Positions 43,114 to 51,212 of a stretch of DNA of 61,743 bases are shown one piece after another. Below the pieces are notes generated by a model. It was not told where the DNA came from and ran no database searches. It saw only the letters and a list, made by a program, of their open reading frames with translations. The DNA comes from Ruminococcus sp. 210702-SL.1.03. GTDB lineage: Bacteria; Bacillota; Clostridia; Oscillospirales; Ruminococcaceae. Position 1 is the stretch's first letter. Each line of letters starts with the position of its first letter. The position numbers and the translations under genes were made by a program. The stretch covers positions 1 to 61,743 of the forward strand of contig NZ_JAJCLZ010000014.1 in NCBI RefSeq assembly GCF_020559915.1, in the 5' to 3' direction.

Positions 43114-44058
43114 TCAGATCATCATACTGGCCAGCGCGGTTATCAGCGGCAGAGTTGCCATAGAGAATATCGTGGTTATCGCGAATATCTCGGAGCAGCG
43201 CTGGGCGTTTTTATCGAAAAGCAGGGCGAACATCGTGCCCGTCGTGGCGGCGGGGCAGGCGCAGGCTATGCAGACTATTGTCTTCGACATCTCGGGCACG
43301 GCGTCGGGCAGGACGCTCATGATGAGGATTATCACTATCGGCAGCAGCACCAGCTTGTAGAGCGTAGTGGTGATTATCTTCCAGTCGCACACCGAGCGCA
43401 GCAGGCTGCTCTGAGCCGCCGTTGCGCCGGCTATAAGCATCGCGAGGGGGGTGTTCATATCGGCGATGAACTGGAAAGATTCTGAGATAACGTCGCCAGC
43501 CACGGGTATGCGGTAGAGTTTCAGGTTAGCCACATAGCACACCAGACCGATAAGCGTAGCGACCACCGTCGGCGACTTTACCGCCTTGATGAATGCGGAG
43601 AAGTCCGTTTCCTCTTTCATCATCATATAGCCGTGCGTGAACACGAGCAGGTTGAAAACGGTGATATATGCGGTGAGGTAGAGCACGCCGTCGCTGCCGA
43701 AGAGCGCGCTGATAAGGGGTATTCCCATAAATCCGCAGTTAGAGTATATACAGGAGAAGCGCTCGACCGAGAAATTCTCCCTGCCCTTACGTTTCAGCAG
43801 ATTAGCGAAGGGTATGACTACGGCGAAGCTGATAATACTCAGCAGGAAAGTCCACATCAGTCCGTGCAGTCTTTCCGAATCAAATTCCGTTTGATAGGAC
43901 ATAAATATCAGCAGGGGGTTTACTATATTAAGTTCCACTGACGAAAGCTGTTTTGTGCCGTCCTTACTGATTATTTTAGTCTTATAAGCGATAGCGCCGA
44001 CTACCAGTATCACCGACATTATCAGCACGCGCAAGCCTATTATTTTTGCGTTATCCAT
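43114..44058 (-). CDS. AEC (auxin efflux carrier) family transporter
   Basis: A 314-residue protein with ten hydrophobic helices. NPLLIFMSYQTEF in the first half and SNCGFMGIPLISALFG, then ACACPAATTGTMFALLFDKNAQ in the second, are the broken-helix signatures of the AEC/bile-acid-type transporter group, which moves carboxylates such as malate. Substrate unknown. It is divergent from the ArsR regulator gene. Confidence 0.9.
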   Translation of the reverse strand: MDNAKIIGLRVLIMSVILVVGAIAYKTKIISKDGTKQLSSVELNIVNPLLIFMSYQTEFDSERLHGLMWTFLLSIISFAVVIPFANLLKRKGRENFSVERFSCIYSNCGFMGIPLISALFGSDGVLYLTAYITVFNLLVFTHGYMMMKEETDFSAFIKAVKSPTVVATLIGLVCYVANLKLYRIPVAGDVISESFQFIADMNTPLAMLIAGATAAQSSLLRSVCDWKIITTTLYKLVLLPIVIILIMSVLPDAVPEMSKTIVCIACACPAATTGTMFALLFDKNAQRCSEIFAITTIFSMATLPLITALASMMI

Positions 44059-44199
44059 TTTACTTCATTCCATTTCCATACTTTACTAATTTTTGCCGTA
44101 CAAATTCGAGCGGCTTAGCATATTATACTATACATTTATGAATTTTTTGTCGGTATTGACGGAATATTTGTAAAACCCTATAAAATTTCGTTTTGCCTA

Positions 44200-44228
44200 T
44201 TGACAAATACGTTTTTATATGATAACAT
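44200..44228 (+). promoter_or_regulatory. Promoter of the arsR-like gene
   Basis: TTGACA, 17 bp, TAACAT. Confidence 0.75.
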
Positions 44229-44248
44229 ATGAACAGATGAACATATGA
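44227..44248. promoter_or_regulatory. Candidate ArsR/SmtB operator
   Basis: CATATG-AACAGATGAA-CATATG overlaps the -10 box and start region. ATATGAACA-type sequences are typical of SmtB/CzrA/CadC operators. Confidence 0.6.
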
Positions 44249-44267
44249 TAAAAAGAGGTGACGGGTT

Positions 44268-44627
44268 ATGACAGAAGAAGAGCTGACGAAGCAGGCAGAG
44301 TGCTGTGTGCACGAGGACGTGATCGACCAAGTTACGATGGATATGCCGCCCGAGGAAACGCTGTATGATCTTGCCGAGTTTTTCAAGGTCTTTGGCGACA
44401 GCACGCGCATACGCATCTTATACGCCTTATTTGAAGCGGAGCTTTGCGTAGGCGACATGGCGAAGCTTTTAGGGCTTTCGCAAACGGCTTGTTCGCACCA
44501 ATTGCGGGTACTAAAGAACAACAAGCTTGTTCGTTTCCGCCGCGAGGGCAAGGTCGTTTACTATTCGCTTTCTGACGATCATGTGCGGTCTATTATCAAG
44601 AAGGGTATGGAGCACGTTGAGGAGTGA
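44268..44627 (+). CDS. ArsR/SmtB-family metal-responsive repressor
   Basis: A 119-residue winged-helix repressor. It has an N-terminal ECCVH segment with two Cys that could be metal ligands, the core VFGDSTRIRILYALFEAELCVGDMAKLLGLSQTACSHQLRVLKNNKLVRFRREGKVVYYSL, and ends near the SDDHVRSIIKKGMEH helix, whose Asp/His pattern matches the alpha5 site of CzrA/SmtB. AGAGGTG precedes the ATG. It probably represses the HMA-ATPase genes downstream, now separated from it by a 300-bp mosaic repeat. Confidence 0.92.
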   Translation: MTEEELTKQAECCVHEDVIDQVTMDMPPEETLYDLAEFFKVFGDSTRIRILYALFEAELCVGDMAKLLGLSQTACSHQLRVLKNNKLVRFRREGKVVYYSLSDDHVRSIIKKGMEHVEE

Positions 44628-44666
44628 CTGTTTGCTTCTCGGTTTAGTGTGTTCGGCTATGGGTCG

Positions 44667-44955
44667 GGGCTTTTACTTAGTTCGTTCAAGGGCGTGCGCC
44701 CTTGAAGGTATGTGCCTACGGGCGACCTACTAGGGGCAGCCCTCCCTTGCAGGGCATGCCCCTCTTGGAAAAACAGTCCACCGGACTGTTTTAGGAAATT
44801 CGGCGAAGCCGACTTTCCCATTCACCCTATGCGGAGCGCCCTTCGGATTTTGGGGAGTTTCGCGCTCTGCGGAGCGCGACGATGGGCTCTGCCCCTCGAC
44901 CCCGCAAGCGGCTGGCGCGCCGCTTGAGCACGCGCTTTTTTTAGATTCACGCTTT
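44667..44955 (+). repeat. Mosaic palindromic intergenic repeat, copy d
   Basis: Same orientation as copy a: GGGGCTTTTACTT, GTTCGTTCAAGGGC, the GGGGCAGCCCTCCCTTGCAG block, ACAGTCCACCGGACTGT, GAAATTCGGCGAAGCCGAC and CTATGCGGAGCGCCCTTCGG. It sits between the ArsR gene and its likely targets. The following 130 bp are A/T-rich with no clear gene. Confidence 0.85.
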
Positions 44956-45092
44956 ACGATTGTTTTAGCTCGGCTTTTGCTCCGCGGCTTTTACTTCGTT
45001 TAAGCGGCAAAATAGTCGAGCAAGTTTAAACACAACTGCTCATTCATCACAAGTCTAAAATTTATTTATTATAATGAAAGGTTCTGATTTTT

Positions 45093-45323
45093 ATGGCAAT
45101 GGTTAAAAAGGTTTACAATATGGAAGATCTCGACTGCGCTAACTGCGCTCGCAAAATGCAGGACGCTATCTGTAAACTCGAAGGCGTTTCCTCTTGCGAC
45201 ATCAATTTCATGATGCAGAAAATGACCCTCGAATTTGACGACGCCGAGCAGGCTAAGATCGTTAAGGCTGTTAAAAAGTGCGTTAAAAAGGTAGAGCCTG
45301 ACTGCACTGTTTTATTCGACTGA
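45093..45323 (+). CDS. Heavy-metal-associated (HMA) domain protein
   Basis: A 76-residue single HMA ferredoxin-like domain with the metal-binding CANC of DLDCANCARKMQD. It probably hands a divalent or thiophilic metal to the P-type ATPase encoded 31 bp downstream. That ATPase lacks its own N-terminal HMA domain, so the domain that is fused in CadA/ZntA is a separate chain here. Start at 45093, or at the second Met two codons later. Confidence 0.9.
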   Translation: MAMVKKVYNMEDLDCANCARKMQDAICKLEGVSSCDINFMMQKMTLEFDDAEQAKIVKAVKKCVKKVEPDCTVLFD

Positions 45324-45354
45324 TACTCATCCCACCTCGAAAGGAGCGCTTTTT

Positions 45355-47232
45355 ATGAAGCTTTCCCAGCTTTCACGCAAACAGAAAAAAATGCTCGTCC
45401 GCATAATTTCGGGCATAGTCCTGCTCGCGGCGGCTTTTATCATCACTCACTTCGCCGAGCCGCCAAAGCTCGCTGAAGCGGCGCTTTTTCTCCTGCCTTT
45501 CATCGTGGCGGGCTACGACGTTGTATGGCGCGCTGTTCGCAACATCGGCCACGGTCAGGTATTTGACGAGAATTTTCTCATGACTCTTGCGACCATCGGC
45601 GCTATGGCGGTCGGCGAGTACAGCGAGGGCGCGGCGGTAATGCTGTTTTATCAGGTCGGCGAGCTTTTCCAGAATATTGCTACTGCAAATTCCCGCCGCT
45701 CGGTAGCCGAGCTTATGGACATTCGTCCCGATACGGCGGCGGTAGTTCGCAACGGCGAAACGCTCACGGTAGACCCCTCTGAGGTAGCCGTTGGCGAAAC
45801 TATTGTGATAAAGCCGGGCGAAAAAGTTCCGCTCGACTGCATTGTAAAGGTCGGCTCGGGCAGTGTGAACACCGCGGCTCTCACGGGCGAGAGCCTGCCG
45901 CGCGAGGTATCTGAGGGCAGCGAGGTGCTCAGCGGCTGTATAAATCTTACAGGCACGCTCACCTGCACCACAACAAAACCTTTCGGCGAATCTACGGTGT
46001 CCAAGATACTGGAACTTGTGGAAAATGCTTCATCTAAAAAAGCGCGCGCCGAGAATTTCATCACGAAATTTGCGCGCATATACACCCCTGCGGTAGTTGC
46101 GGGCGCGGTATTGCTGGCATTCATACCCCCGCTGGCAGGCGGCGGCAGCTTTACCGAGTGGATAATGCGTGCGCTGAATTTCCTCGTAGTATCCTGCCCA
46201 TGCGCGCTGGTAATTTCCGTACCGCTCAGCTTTTTCGGCGGTATAGGCGGCGCTTCGCGCGAGGGCGTGCTGATAAAGGGCGGAAACTATATGGAAACGC
46301 TCTCGAACGCGCAAACGGCTGTTTTTGACAAAACAGGCACGCTCACCAAGGGCGAATTTTCGGTAAAGAAGATAACTCCGCACGGCTGCACGGAAGAAGA
46401 GCTTTTGAAGCTTGCGGCGGCGGCTGAAAGCGGCTCAAATCACCCGATAGCGCAATCGCTGGCGAAAGCGGCGGGCGAGATAGCCCTGCCCGAGATCTCT
46501 GAGTACACCGAGCTTGCGGGCAGAGGGATCAGCTGTATCTGCGGCGGCAAAAAAGTATTTGCGGGCAACGGCAGGCTTATGGAGCAAGAGGGCATATCTT
46601 ACGACAAGTCGCCGATAAGCGGCACTGCGGTGCACATCGCGGCAGACGGCGTATACATGGGCGTTATCGAGATCGGCGACACGCTGAAATCAAACAGCGT
46701 AAAGACTATATCCGAGCTGCGCGCGCTGGGCGTAAAGACCGTTATCCTCACGGGTGACAGCAAAGCGGCGGGCGAAGCGGCGGCGAAATCGCTGGGCGTT
46801 GACGAAGTTTACACCGAGCTTATGCCCGAGGACAAAGTAGTCTGCACCGAAAAGCTTATAAAAGAAACGCGCGGCAGGTCGAAAAACGGCAGCGTAGTAT
46901 TCGTCGGCGACGGAATAAATGACGCGCCCGTGCTCTCCCGCGCGGACGTAGGAATAGCGATGGGCGCGGCGGGCTCTGACGCGGCTATCGAAGCGGCGGA
47001 CATAGTGCTTATGGACGACGACCCCTCTAAGCTCATCACGGCATTCAAGATCTCTCGCCGCACGCTGAACATAGTTCGGCAGAACATCGTGCTGGCGTTG
47101 GCGATAAAGGCGCTGGTGCTGGTAACTAGCGCGCTGGGCATCACGAATATGTGGGCGGCGGTATTTGCCGACGTAGGCGTAGCTGTACTGGCTATCCTCA
47201 ACGCTATGCGCGCGCTGAGAAAGATAAAGTGA
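45355..47232 (+). CDS. P1B-type heavy-metal-translocating ATPase (Cd/Zn/Co type)
   Basis: A 625-residue metal exporter. No HMA domain at the N terminus. It has the phosphatase motif TGES, the transmembrane metal-binding CPC (281-283 in VVSCPCALV), the phosphorylated Asp325 in DKTGTLTKG, the HP locus SNHPIAQS, and the hinge GDGINDAPVL. The closest type is CadA/ZntA, by the CPC context and the missing Cu-type features. AAAGGAG precedes the ATG. Operon with the HMA protein; regulated by the ArsR protein at 44.3 kb by inference. Confidence 0.94.
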   Translation: MKLSQLSRKQKKMLVRIISGIVLLAAAFIITHFAEPPKLAEAALFLLPFIVAGYDVVWRAVRNIGHGQVFDENFLMTLATIGAMAVGEYSEGAAVMLFYQVGELFQNIATANSRRSVAELMDIRPDTAAVVRNGETLTVDPSEVAVGETIVIKPGEKVPLDCIVKVGSGSVNTAALTGESLPREVSEGSEVLSGCINLTGTLTCTTTKPFGESTVSKILELVENASSKKARAENFITKFARIYTPAVVAGAVLLAFIPPLAGGGSFTEWIMRALNFLVVSCPCALVISVPLSFFGGIGGASREGVLIKGGNYMETLSNAQTAVFDKTGTLTKGEFSVKKITPHGCTEEELLKLAAAAESGSNHPIAQSLAKAAGEIALPEISEYTELAGRGISCICGGKKVFAGNGRLMEQEGISYDKSPISGTAVHIAADGVYMGVIEIGDTLKSNSVKTISELRALGVKTVILTGDSKAAGEAAAKSLGVDEVYTELMPEDKVVCTEKLIKETRGRSKNGSVVFVGDGINDAPVLSRADVGIAMGAAGSDAAIEAADIVLMDDDPSKLITAFKISRRTLNIVRQNIVLALAIKALVLVTSALGITNMWAAVFADVGVAVLAILNAMRALRKIK

Positions 47233-47290
47233 TCTCAAAAAAGGAAAGTATAAGAAGTACAGAGATTTTGAAAAATATGGTCTTTGGCTG

Positions 47291-47319
47291 TTGACATTTT
47301 CGCAAGGCTGTGATATAAT
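47291..47319 (+). promoter_or_regulatory. Strong promoter of a candidate small RNA
   Basis: TTGACA, 17 bp, TATAAT, a perfect consensus with no protein gene behind it. Confidence 0.85.
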
Positions 47320-47325
47320 GTAAAT

Positions 47326-47460
47326 AGAAAGAGCGGCGCCGTTGGTACCGGTACCGCCCTTTGACCAAAGACTTGTAGGCGACAGCCTTGGTTTGTTAAC
47401 GTATTGCTTTTACAAGCAACTTGTAACTCGCCTCTGGTTCAGGCGAGTTACTTTTTTATC
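47326..47460 (+). ncRNA. Candidate small RNA with tandem terminators
   Basis: The perfect promoter at 47291-47319 is followed by about 130 nt without a protein frame. Foldable parts are AAAG-GCGG...CCGC-CTTT, GGTACCGGTACC, and ACCAA...GGC-gaca-GCC-TTGGT. It ends at GTAACTCGCCT/AGGCGAGTTAC plus TTTTTT (47424-47456). A second near-copy of the terminator (GTAACTCG...CGAGTTAC, TTTTTTTTT) follows at 47518-47552. I do not recognise the RNA. Confidence 0.5.
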
Positions 47461-47517
47461 TCATGTATTATTGCGTACACGAGGATAAGTAAAATAGAAA
47501 ATACTATCAAGTATTTT

Positions 47518-47553
47518 GTAACTCGTCGTTAGTTCAGGCGAGTTACTTTTTTT
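47518..47553 (+). terminator. Second terminator of the small-RNA locus
   Basis: GTAACTCG-tcgttagttcagg-CGAGTTAC followed by nine T. It is a near repeat of the terminator 93 bp upstream and may mark a duplicated small-RNA end. Confidence 0.7.
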
Positions 47554-47629
47554 TTGCCCGCAAAAAACAAACGCGGCAGTGGAGAAAAGCTCTCCGCCTG
47601 CCGCATATGCCTAAAAAATCATAGGAAGC

Positions 47630-48559
47630 TTATTTAGTGTTGCTCAGCGTCCATCTGAATGTGGATATACGCTTCGCTCTGGTGTTGTCGATATTCCAGT
47701 TGCCGAAAGCCGCGCCGGGGTCGAAAAAGCGGTAATCGGTCTTGCCCTTCGACTTATTGAAGCTTACGCCCGAGGGGGGATTGCGCTGTATTACCGCGCC
47801 TATGCGGTGGTGCTCGCGCTCAAAATCCAGTATCTCTTTAGCCGTTATCGGGCGGGTGTCGCATACGTTGTAAACGCCCTCATATCTGCCCGAGGGTATC
47901 TCTATAACTCCGCTGATGAAATCTATGTAATTATACATACAGCAGAATGAAAAGCCGTATTCGCCCTCTTTATAAATATAAGCTACGTCCTCTTTTTTAT
48001 CGTAAACGTGCTCGCGCAGATTATCGGTAAACTCCGCCGTGTATATAGGCGCTACTCTGGCGATAACGGGCACGGTGTCTGACTTTTTCATAGCTTTCAT
48101 AAGCAGCTTTTCGGAAGTCAGTTTCATATCTACATAGTTAGAGCTGCCCTTTTCCGCAGTAGTTTCGCGGATAGGCTCTCTGCCCTTTTGCAGGCCGTAA
48201 ACGTTTGAAGTGCTGGTGAGTACTATATTTTTCACGCCGCACTTATCCGCCGTTTCGTAAAGAAATTTATCGCAGAGCTTGCTGCGCTTCATCTCAGCGT
48301 CGGTAACGAGCGGGTCTAGGTCGTTATCTACCGTGCAGGCCAAATGCGCTATCGTGTCGATCTGGTTGCTTTCGATTATGCTTTTTATAGATTCTTTATC
48401 AGTGATGTCGCACTGTACGAAGGTGTAGTTCTGGTCCGTTCCTATGAGATCATTATTACGTTCATCAACTGCGAATACTCTGTGCTTTTTGCGCAGCAGC
48501 ATTTCTGTGAGAGCTAAGCCGATCATTCCGCTCGCACCTGTTATGAAAACGTTTGCCAT
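47630..48559 (-). CDS. NAD-dependent epimerase/dehydratase (extended SDR)
   Basis: About 309 residues. The N-terminal Rossmann motif is VFITGASGMIGLAL; the catalytic set is the Ser in VLTSTSNVYG and Tyr-x-x-x-Lys in NYVDMKL, as in UDP-sugar 4-epimerases and dehydratases. Sugar substrate unknown. The start at 48559 follows AAAGGGG; the upstream extension to 48640 is unsupported. The gene faces away from the MBOAT gene. Confidence 0.9.
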   Translation of the reverse strand: MANVFITGASGMIGLALTEMLLRKKHRVFAVDERNNDLIGTDQNYTFVQCDITDKESIKSIIESNQIDTIAHLACTVDNDLDPLVTDAEMKRSKLCDKFLYETADKCGVKNIVLTSTSNVYGLQKGREPIRETTAEKGSSNYVDMKLTSEKLLMKAMKKSDTVPVIARVAPIYTAEFTDNLREHVYDKKEDVAYIYKEGEYGFSFCCMYNYIDFISGVIEIPSGRYEGVYNVCDTRPITAKEILDFEREHHRIGAVIQRNPPSGVSFNKSKGKTDYRFFDPGAAFGNWNIDNTRAKRISTFRWTLSNTK

Positions 48560-48835
48560 AGTATATGAAACCCCTTTCCCTATGATTTTTTTCTGGCAGG
48601 CTGTACGCGCCCGCGGCTCATCAAAATACTTCCCTTTCATAAATAAAAAAATGCCGCATATACCGCCGCCCTAAGCTGCGCAGATCAATGCCGAATTTTT
48701 CATTAAATTTCTTTTATTTCCGCGCAAAAATAATAAGCAGTAATAATTCATATAAATATTATACCACACTTTTCTGATTTTGCAAATAGTTTTTTATATT
48801 TTTCAATAAAAGTTTTATTTTCTTCATAATTTCAC

Positions 48836-48864
48836 TTGCTTAAATTTGTGAAATGTGATAAAAT
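48836..48864 (+). promoter_or_regulatory. Promoter of the MBOAT operon
   Basis: TTGCTT, 17 bp, TAAAAT. The surrounding A/T-rich 330 bp between the epimerase and MBOAT genes hold nothing else I can identify. Confidence 0.5.
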
Positions 48865-48972
48865 TATAGGTGCGGTATCTGCAATAATACTTATTAACAA
48901 TATCGTAATTATTTAAAACTTATGTACAATACAGAAATTATCTATAAAAAGAAACAAAGGAGAGCATGAAAA

Positions 48973-50337
48973 TTGACTTACTCAAATCTGCTTTTTGCTT
49001 CGGTGATACTGCCCATCTCGGTGCTTGCCGCGATGTTCGACAGATCTGCCGAGTATAAAAATCTGATACTCTGCGTTACCTCGCTGCTTTTTGTGATATG
49101 GGGCAAGGCTTTTGCCGCGGCGGCGATATTCTTATCCGTAATAGTAGATTTCGTGCTGGCGATAGCGGCTGAGGGCAGCCTAAAGCGCAGCAAGCAGTCG
49201 GCAGCGGTGTTTATGGTCATCGACTTTTTATTCAACGCGGGGCTTTTCGTTTGGCTTACACACAACGAGCTTTTCGCTTCAGATTCCTCGCTGCACCTGC
49301 GCAGCGCGCTGATACCAGTGGGCGTAGGCTTTTACACGCTTAAAAATTTCTCATACGTCTACGACGTTTACAGCGGCAGGATAAAGGCTGAGCGCAACAT
49401 CTTCTGCCTGCTGACATACGGCATGAGCTATCCTTTCCTGCTGGCAGGCCCCGTGGTGCGCTACGGCGATGTAGAGCCGCAGATAAGAAAGCGCGGCACC
49501 GACCTCAGCAAGATAAGCTCGGGTCTGAGCAGCTTCGCGCTGGGCTTTGCGAAAGTAACGCTGGTAGTGCCTGTACTGACCAAGCTCGCGAACGCGGGTC
49601 TTGACCCGAAAGAGCCTACGCTCATCGGCGCATGGGCGGGCATGATCGCGTTTTTCGGCGCGGCATACTTCTCATTCGCGGGACTTTCAGACATGGGCGC
49701 GGGCTGCGCGCGCATGAACGGCTTTGACTGCGAAGTAAACTACCGCCCGATAACGGCAAAGCACATGGTGGGCGGACTGGTAAACAGCTACAACACCAGC
49801 ATGGCAGGCTTTTTCCGCGACATTTGCGGCAAGGGCGGCGCGGCGTTTCTGCTGACGGCGGTCTTCGGGCTTATCGGCGCGGGATTTTACGCGCAGAGCA
49901 AGTTCGCTATGGCAATGGGCGCAGTAATCGCGCTGCTGCTTATGATAGAAAATCTGCTGAGCTACGAAGCGATAGAGAAGATACCCACGGTGCTGAAAGT
50001 GCCCGTGCTGTTTGTTATCGCTATGCTGACCTTCTCGGCTTTCGCATTCGGCAGCTTTGGCGAATGGAAGAGCTGGCTGGGCTGCCTGATGGGCAGGGGC
50101 ACGCTTTACCAACTGAGCAAGGCTGTAAAGTACATCATAATAAACAACTGCTGGCTGCTGCTGATAGCGCTGATAAGCGTAACGCCCATCGGCAGGGGCA
50201 TAAACGGCGCGCTGACGGCTTACGGCGAGAAGTCGCCAAAGGCTTACGGCAGGGTAAGAACGCTGAAGACCCTGCTCACCGCGCTGCTGCTGATAGTAAC
50301 GTTTATCATAGCCGCGGCGGAAACTGCGGGCGCGTGA
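48973..50337 (+). CDS. MBOAT-family protein with missing catalytic residues
   Basis: A 454-residue membrane protein of about eleven helices that starts with TTG behind GGAG. The N-terminal two-thirds align with AlgI/DltB-type O-acyltransferases (IPVGVGFYTLKNFSYVYDVYSGRIKAERN, FLLAGPVVRYGDVEPQ, FSFAGLSDMGAGCARMNGF). Where active enzymes read FWRRWHISLSTWFRDY it reads GLVNSYNTSMAGFFRDI, so the WH histidine is absent. The later GLWHG is replaced by GLIGAG. It therefore looks like a catalytically inactive or repurposed member. The next gene is the matching DHHW/AlgJ-like partner, also reduced. Confidence 0.85.
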   Translation: MTYSNLLFASVILPISVLAAMFDRSAEYKNLILCVTSLLFVIWGKAFAAAAIFLSVIVDFVLAIAAEGSLKRSKQSAAVFMVIDFLFNAGLFVWLTHNELFASDSSLHLRSALIPVGVGFYTLKNFSYVYDVYSGRIKAERNIFCLLTYGMSYPFLLAGPVVRYGDVEPQIRKRGTDLSKISSGLSSFALGFAKVTLVVPVLTKLANAGLDPKEPTLIGAWAGMIAFFGAAYFSFAGLSDMGAGCARMNGFDCEVNYRPITAKHMVGGLVNSYNTSMAGFFRDICGKGGAAFLLTAVFGLIGAGFYAQSKFAMAMGAVIALLLMIENLLSYEAIEKIPTVLKVPVLFVIAMLTFSAFAFGSFGEWKSWLGCLMGRGTLYQLSKAVKYIIINNCWLLLIALISVTPIGRGINGALTAYGEKSPKAYGRVRTLKTLLTALLLIVTFIIAAAETAGA

Positions 50338-50404
50338 GCGTTTTAGCGTTTGGAATTACGACAAGAAGCTTAAAGATTTAAACATATAAAAGGAAGATAG
50401 AGAA

Positions 50405-51187
50405 ATGTTTGGTTTCAGAAAAAAACGTCCCGAGCCTGACGAGGCTCAGCGGTTTTTAGAATCAGTAAAAGACGAACCGGAAATGCCCGACCCCGCGGCG
50501 GCGGACGACGAAGCGCTGGAGGCTATAAACGCCGAGGATTCCCGCGCGCATTACGACATAATAGAACTGCTGGTGCTCGCGGTAGTTGTTATATTCTTCG
50601 GCGCAGCATTTTTGGCGCTTACAAACAAGCAGGACTTCGCCTCAGAAAACAGGCTGACCGCAAAAAGCTTTTTCTCGGGCAACTATCTGGCGCGCGCAGA
50701 GAAAGAATTCAATGACTCGCTGCCGCTGAAAGACTACCTGCACAACGCCGAGAGCTACCTAAAATACTGCTTCGGCATAGGCAACAAGACCGACATCATC
50801 GACATAACGTCGAAGAAAAATATGGACGACCCTTACAGCATCGAAAACGACATTGCGGACAACAGCCCGCTGAACAGCACGAGCACGACTGCCGAGCCGA
50901 CTGAGAGCGCGGCGGAAACTCAGCCCCCGCAGGAGGAGGAAGAGGACAATATCACCAACCGCAAGATCAGCCCGATAAAGCTCGACCCCTCGAACTCAAG
51001 CTCATCGTCCTCGAGCGACAGCAGCGAGGGACAGACCACCACTACGAACAACGACGCGCCGGGCGCGACCACTACTACCACCGTGCCGCCCGAAACTACT
51101 ACGACTACCACCGCCCCCGATGAAAGCTCGCAGCCCGAAACATCGGCTGCGGACGGCGATGACAACAGCAGCTCGCAGGCGGAATAA
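50405..51187 (+). CDS. Membrane protein with truncated DHHW (AlgJ-like) N-terminal region and Thr/Ser-rich tail
   Basis: A 260-residue protein with an acidic cytoplasmic N terminus, one membrane helix (IIELLVLAVVVIFFGAAFLAL), then ENRLTAKSFFSGNYLARAEKEFNDSLPLKDYLHNAESYLKYCFG. That stretch matches the entry region of DHHW/AlgJ-like proteins (ENR...FFSG-Y...F-D--P-RD). After about residue 125, where the SGNH-hydrolase-like catalytic domain should follow, there is only low-complexity sequence rich in Ser, Thr, Glu and Pro (runs of Ser and Thr). It pairs with the upstream MBOAT, as AlgI/AlgJ-type genes do. Confidence 0.75.
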   Translation: MFGFRKKRPEPDEAQRFLESVKDEPEMPDPAAADDEALEAINAEDSRAHYDIIELLVLAVVVIFFGAAFLALTNKQDFASENRLTAKSFFSGNYLARAEKEFNDSLPLKDYLHNAESYLKYCFGIGNKTDIIDITSKKNMDDPYSIENDIADNSPLNSTSTTAEPTESAAETQPPQEEEEDNITNRKISPIKLDPSNSSSSSSSDSSEGQTTTTNNDAPGATTTTTVPPETTTTTTAPDESSQPETSAADGDDNSSSQAE

Positions 51188-51212
51188 ATGGCGAATTATT
51201 GAATATTAAAAT

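Noticed and set aside
47448..47510. 20-codon hydrophobic frame as an independent toxin gene
   Set aside because: TTG start without ribosome site and no promoter on that strand; mentioned only within the small-RNA finding.
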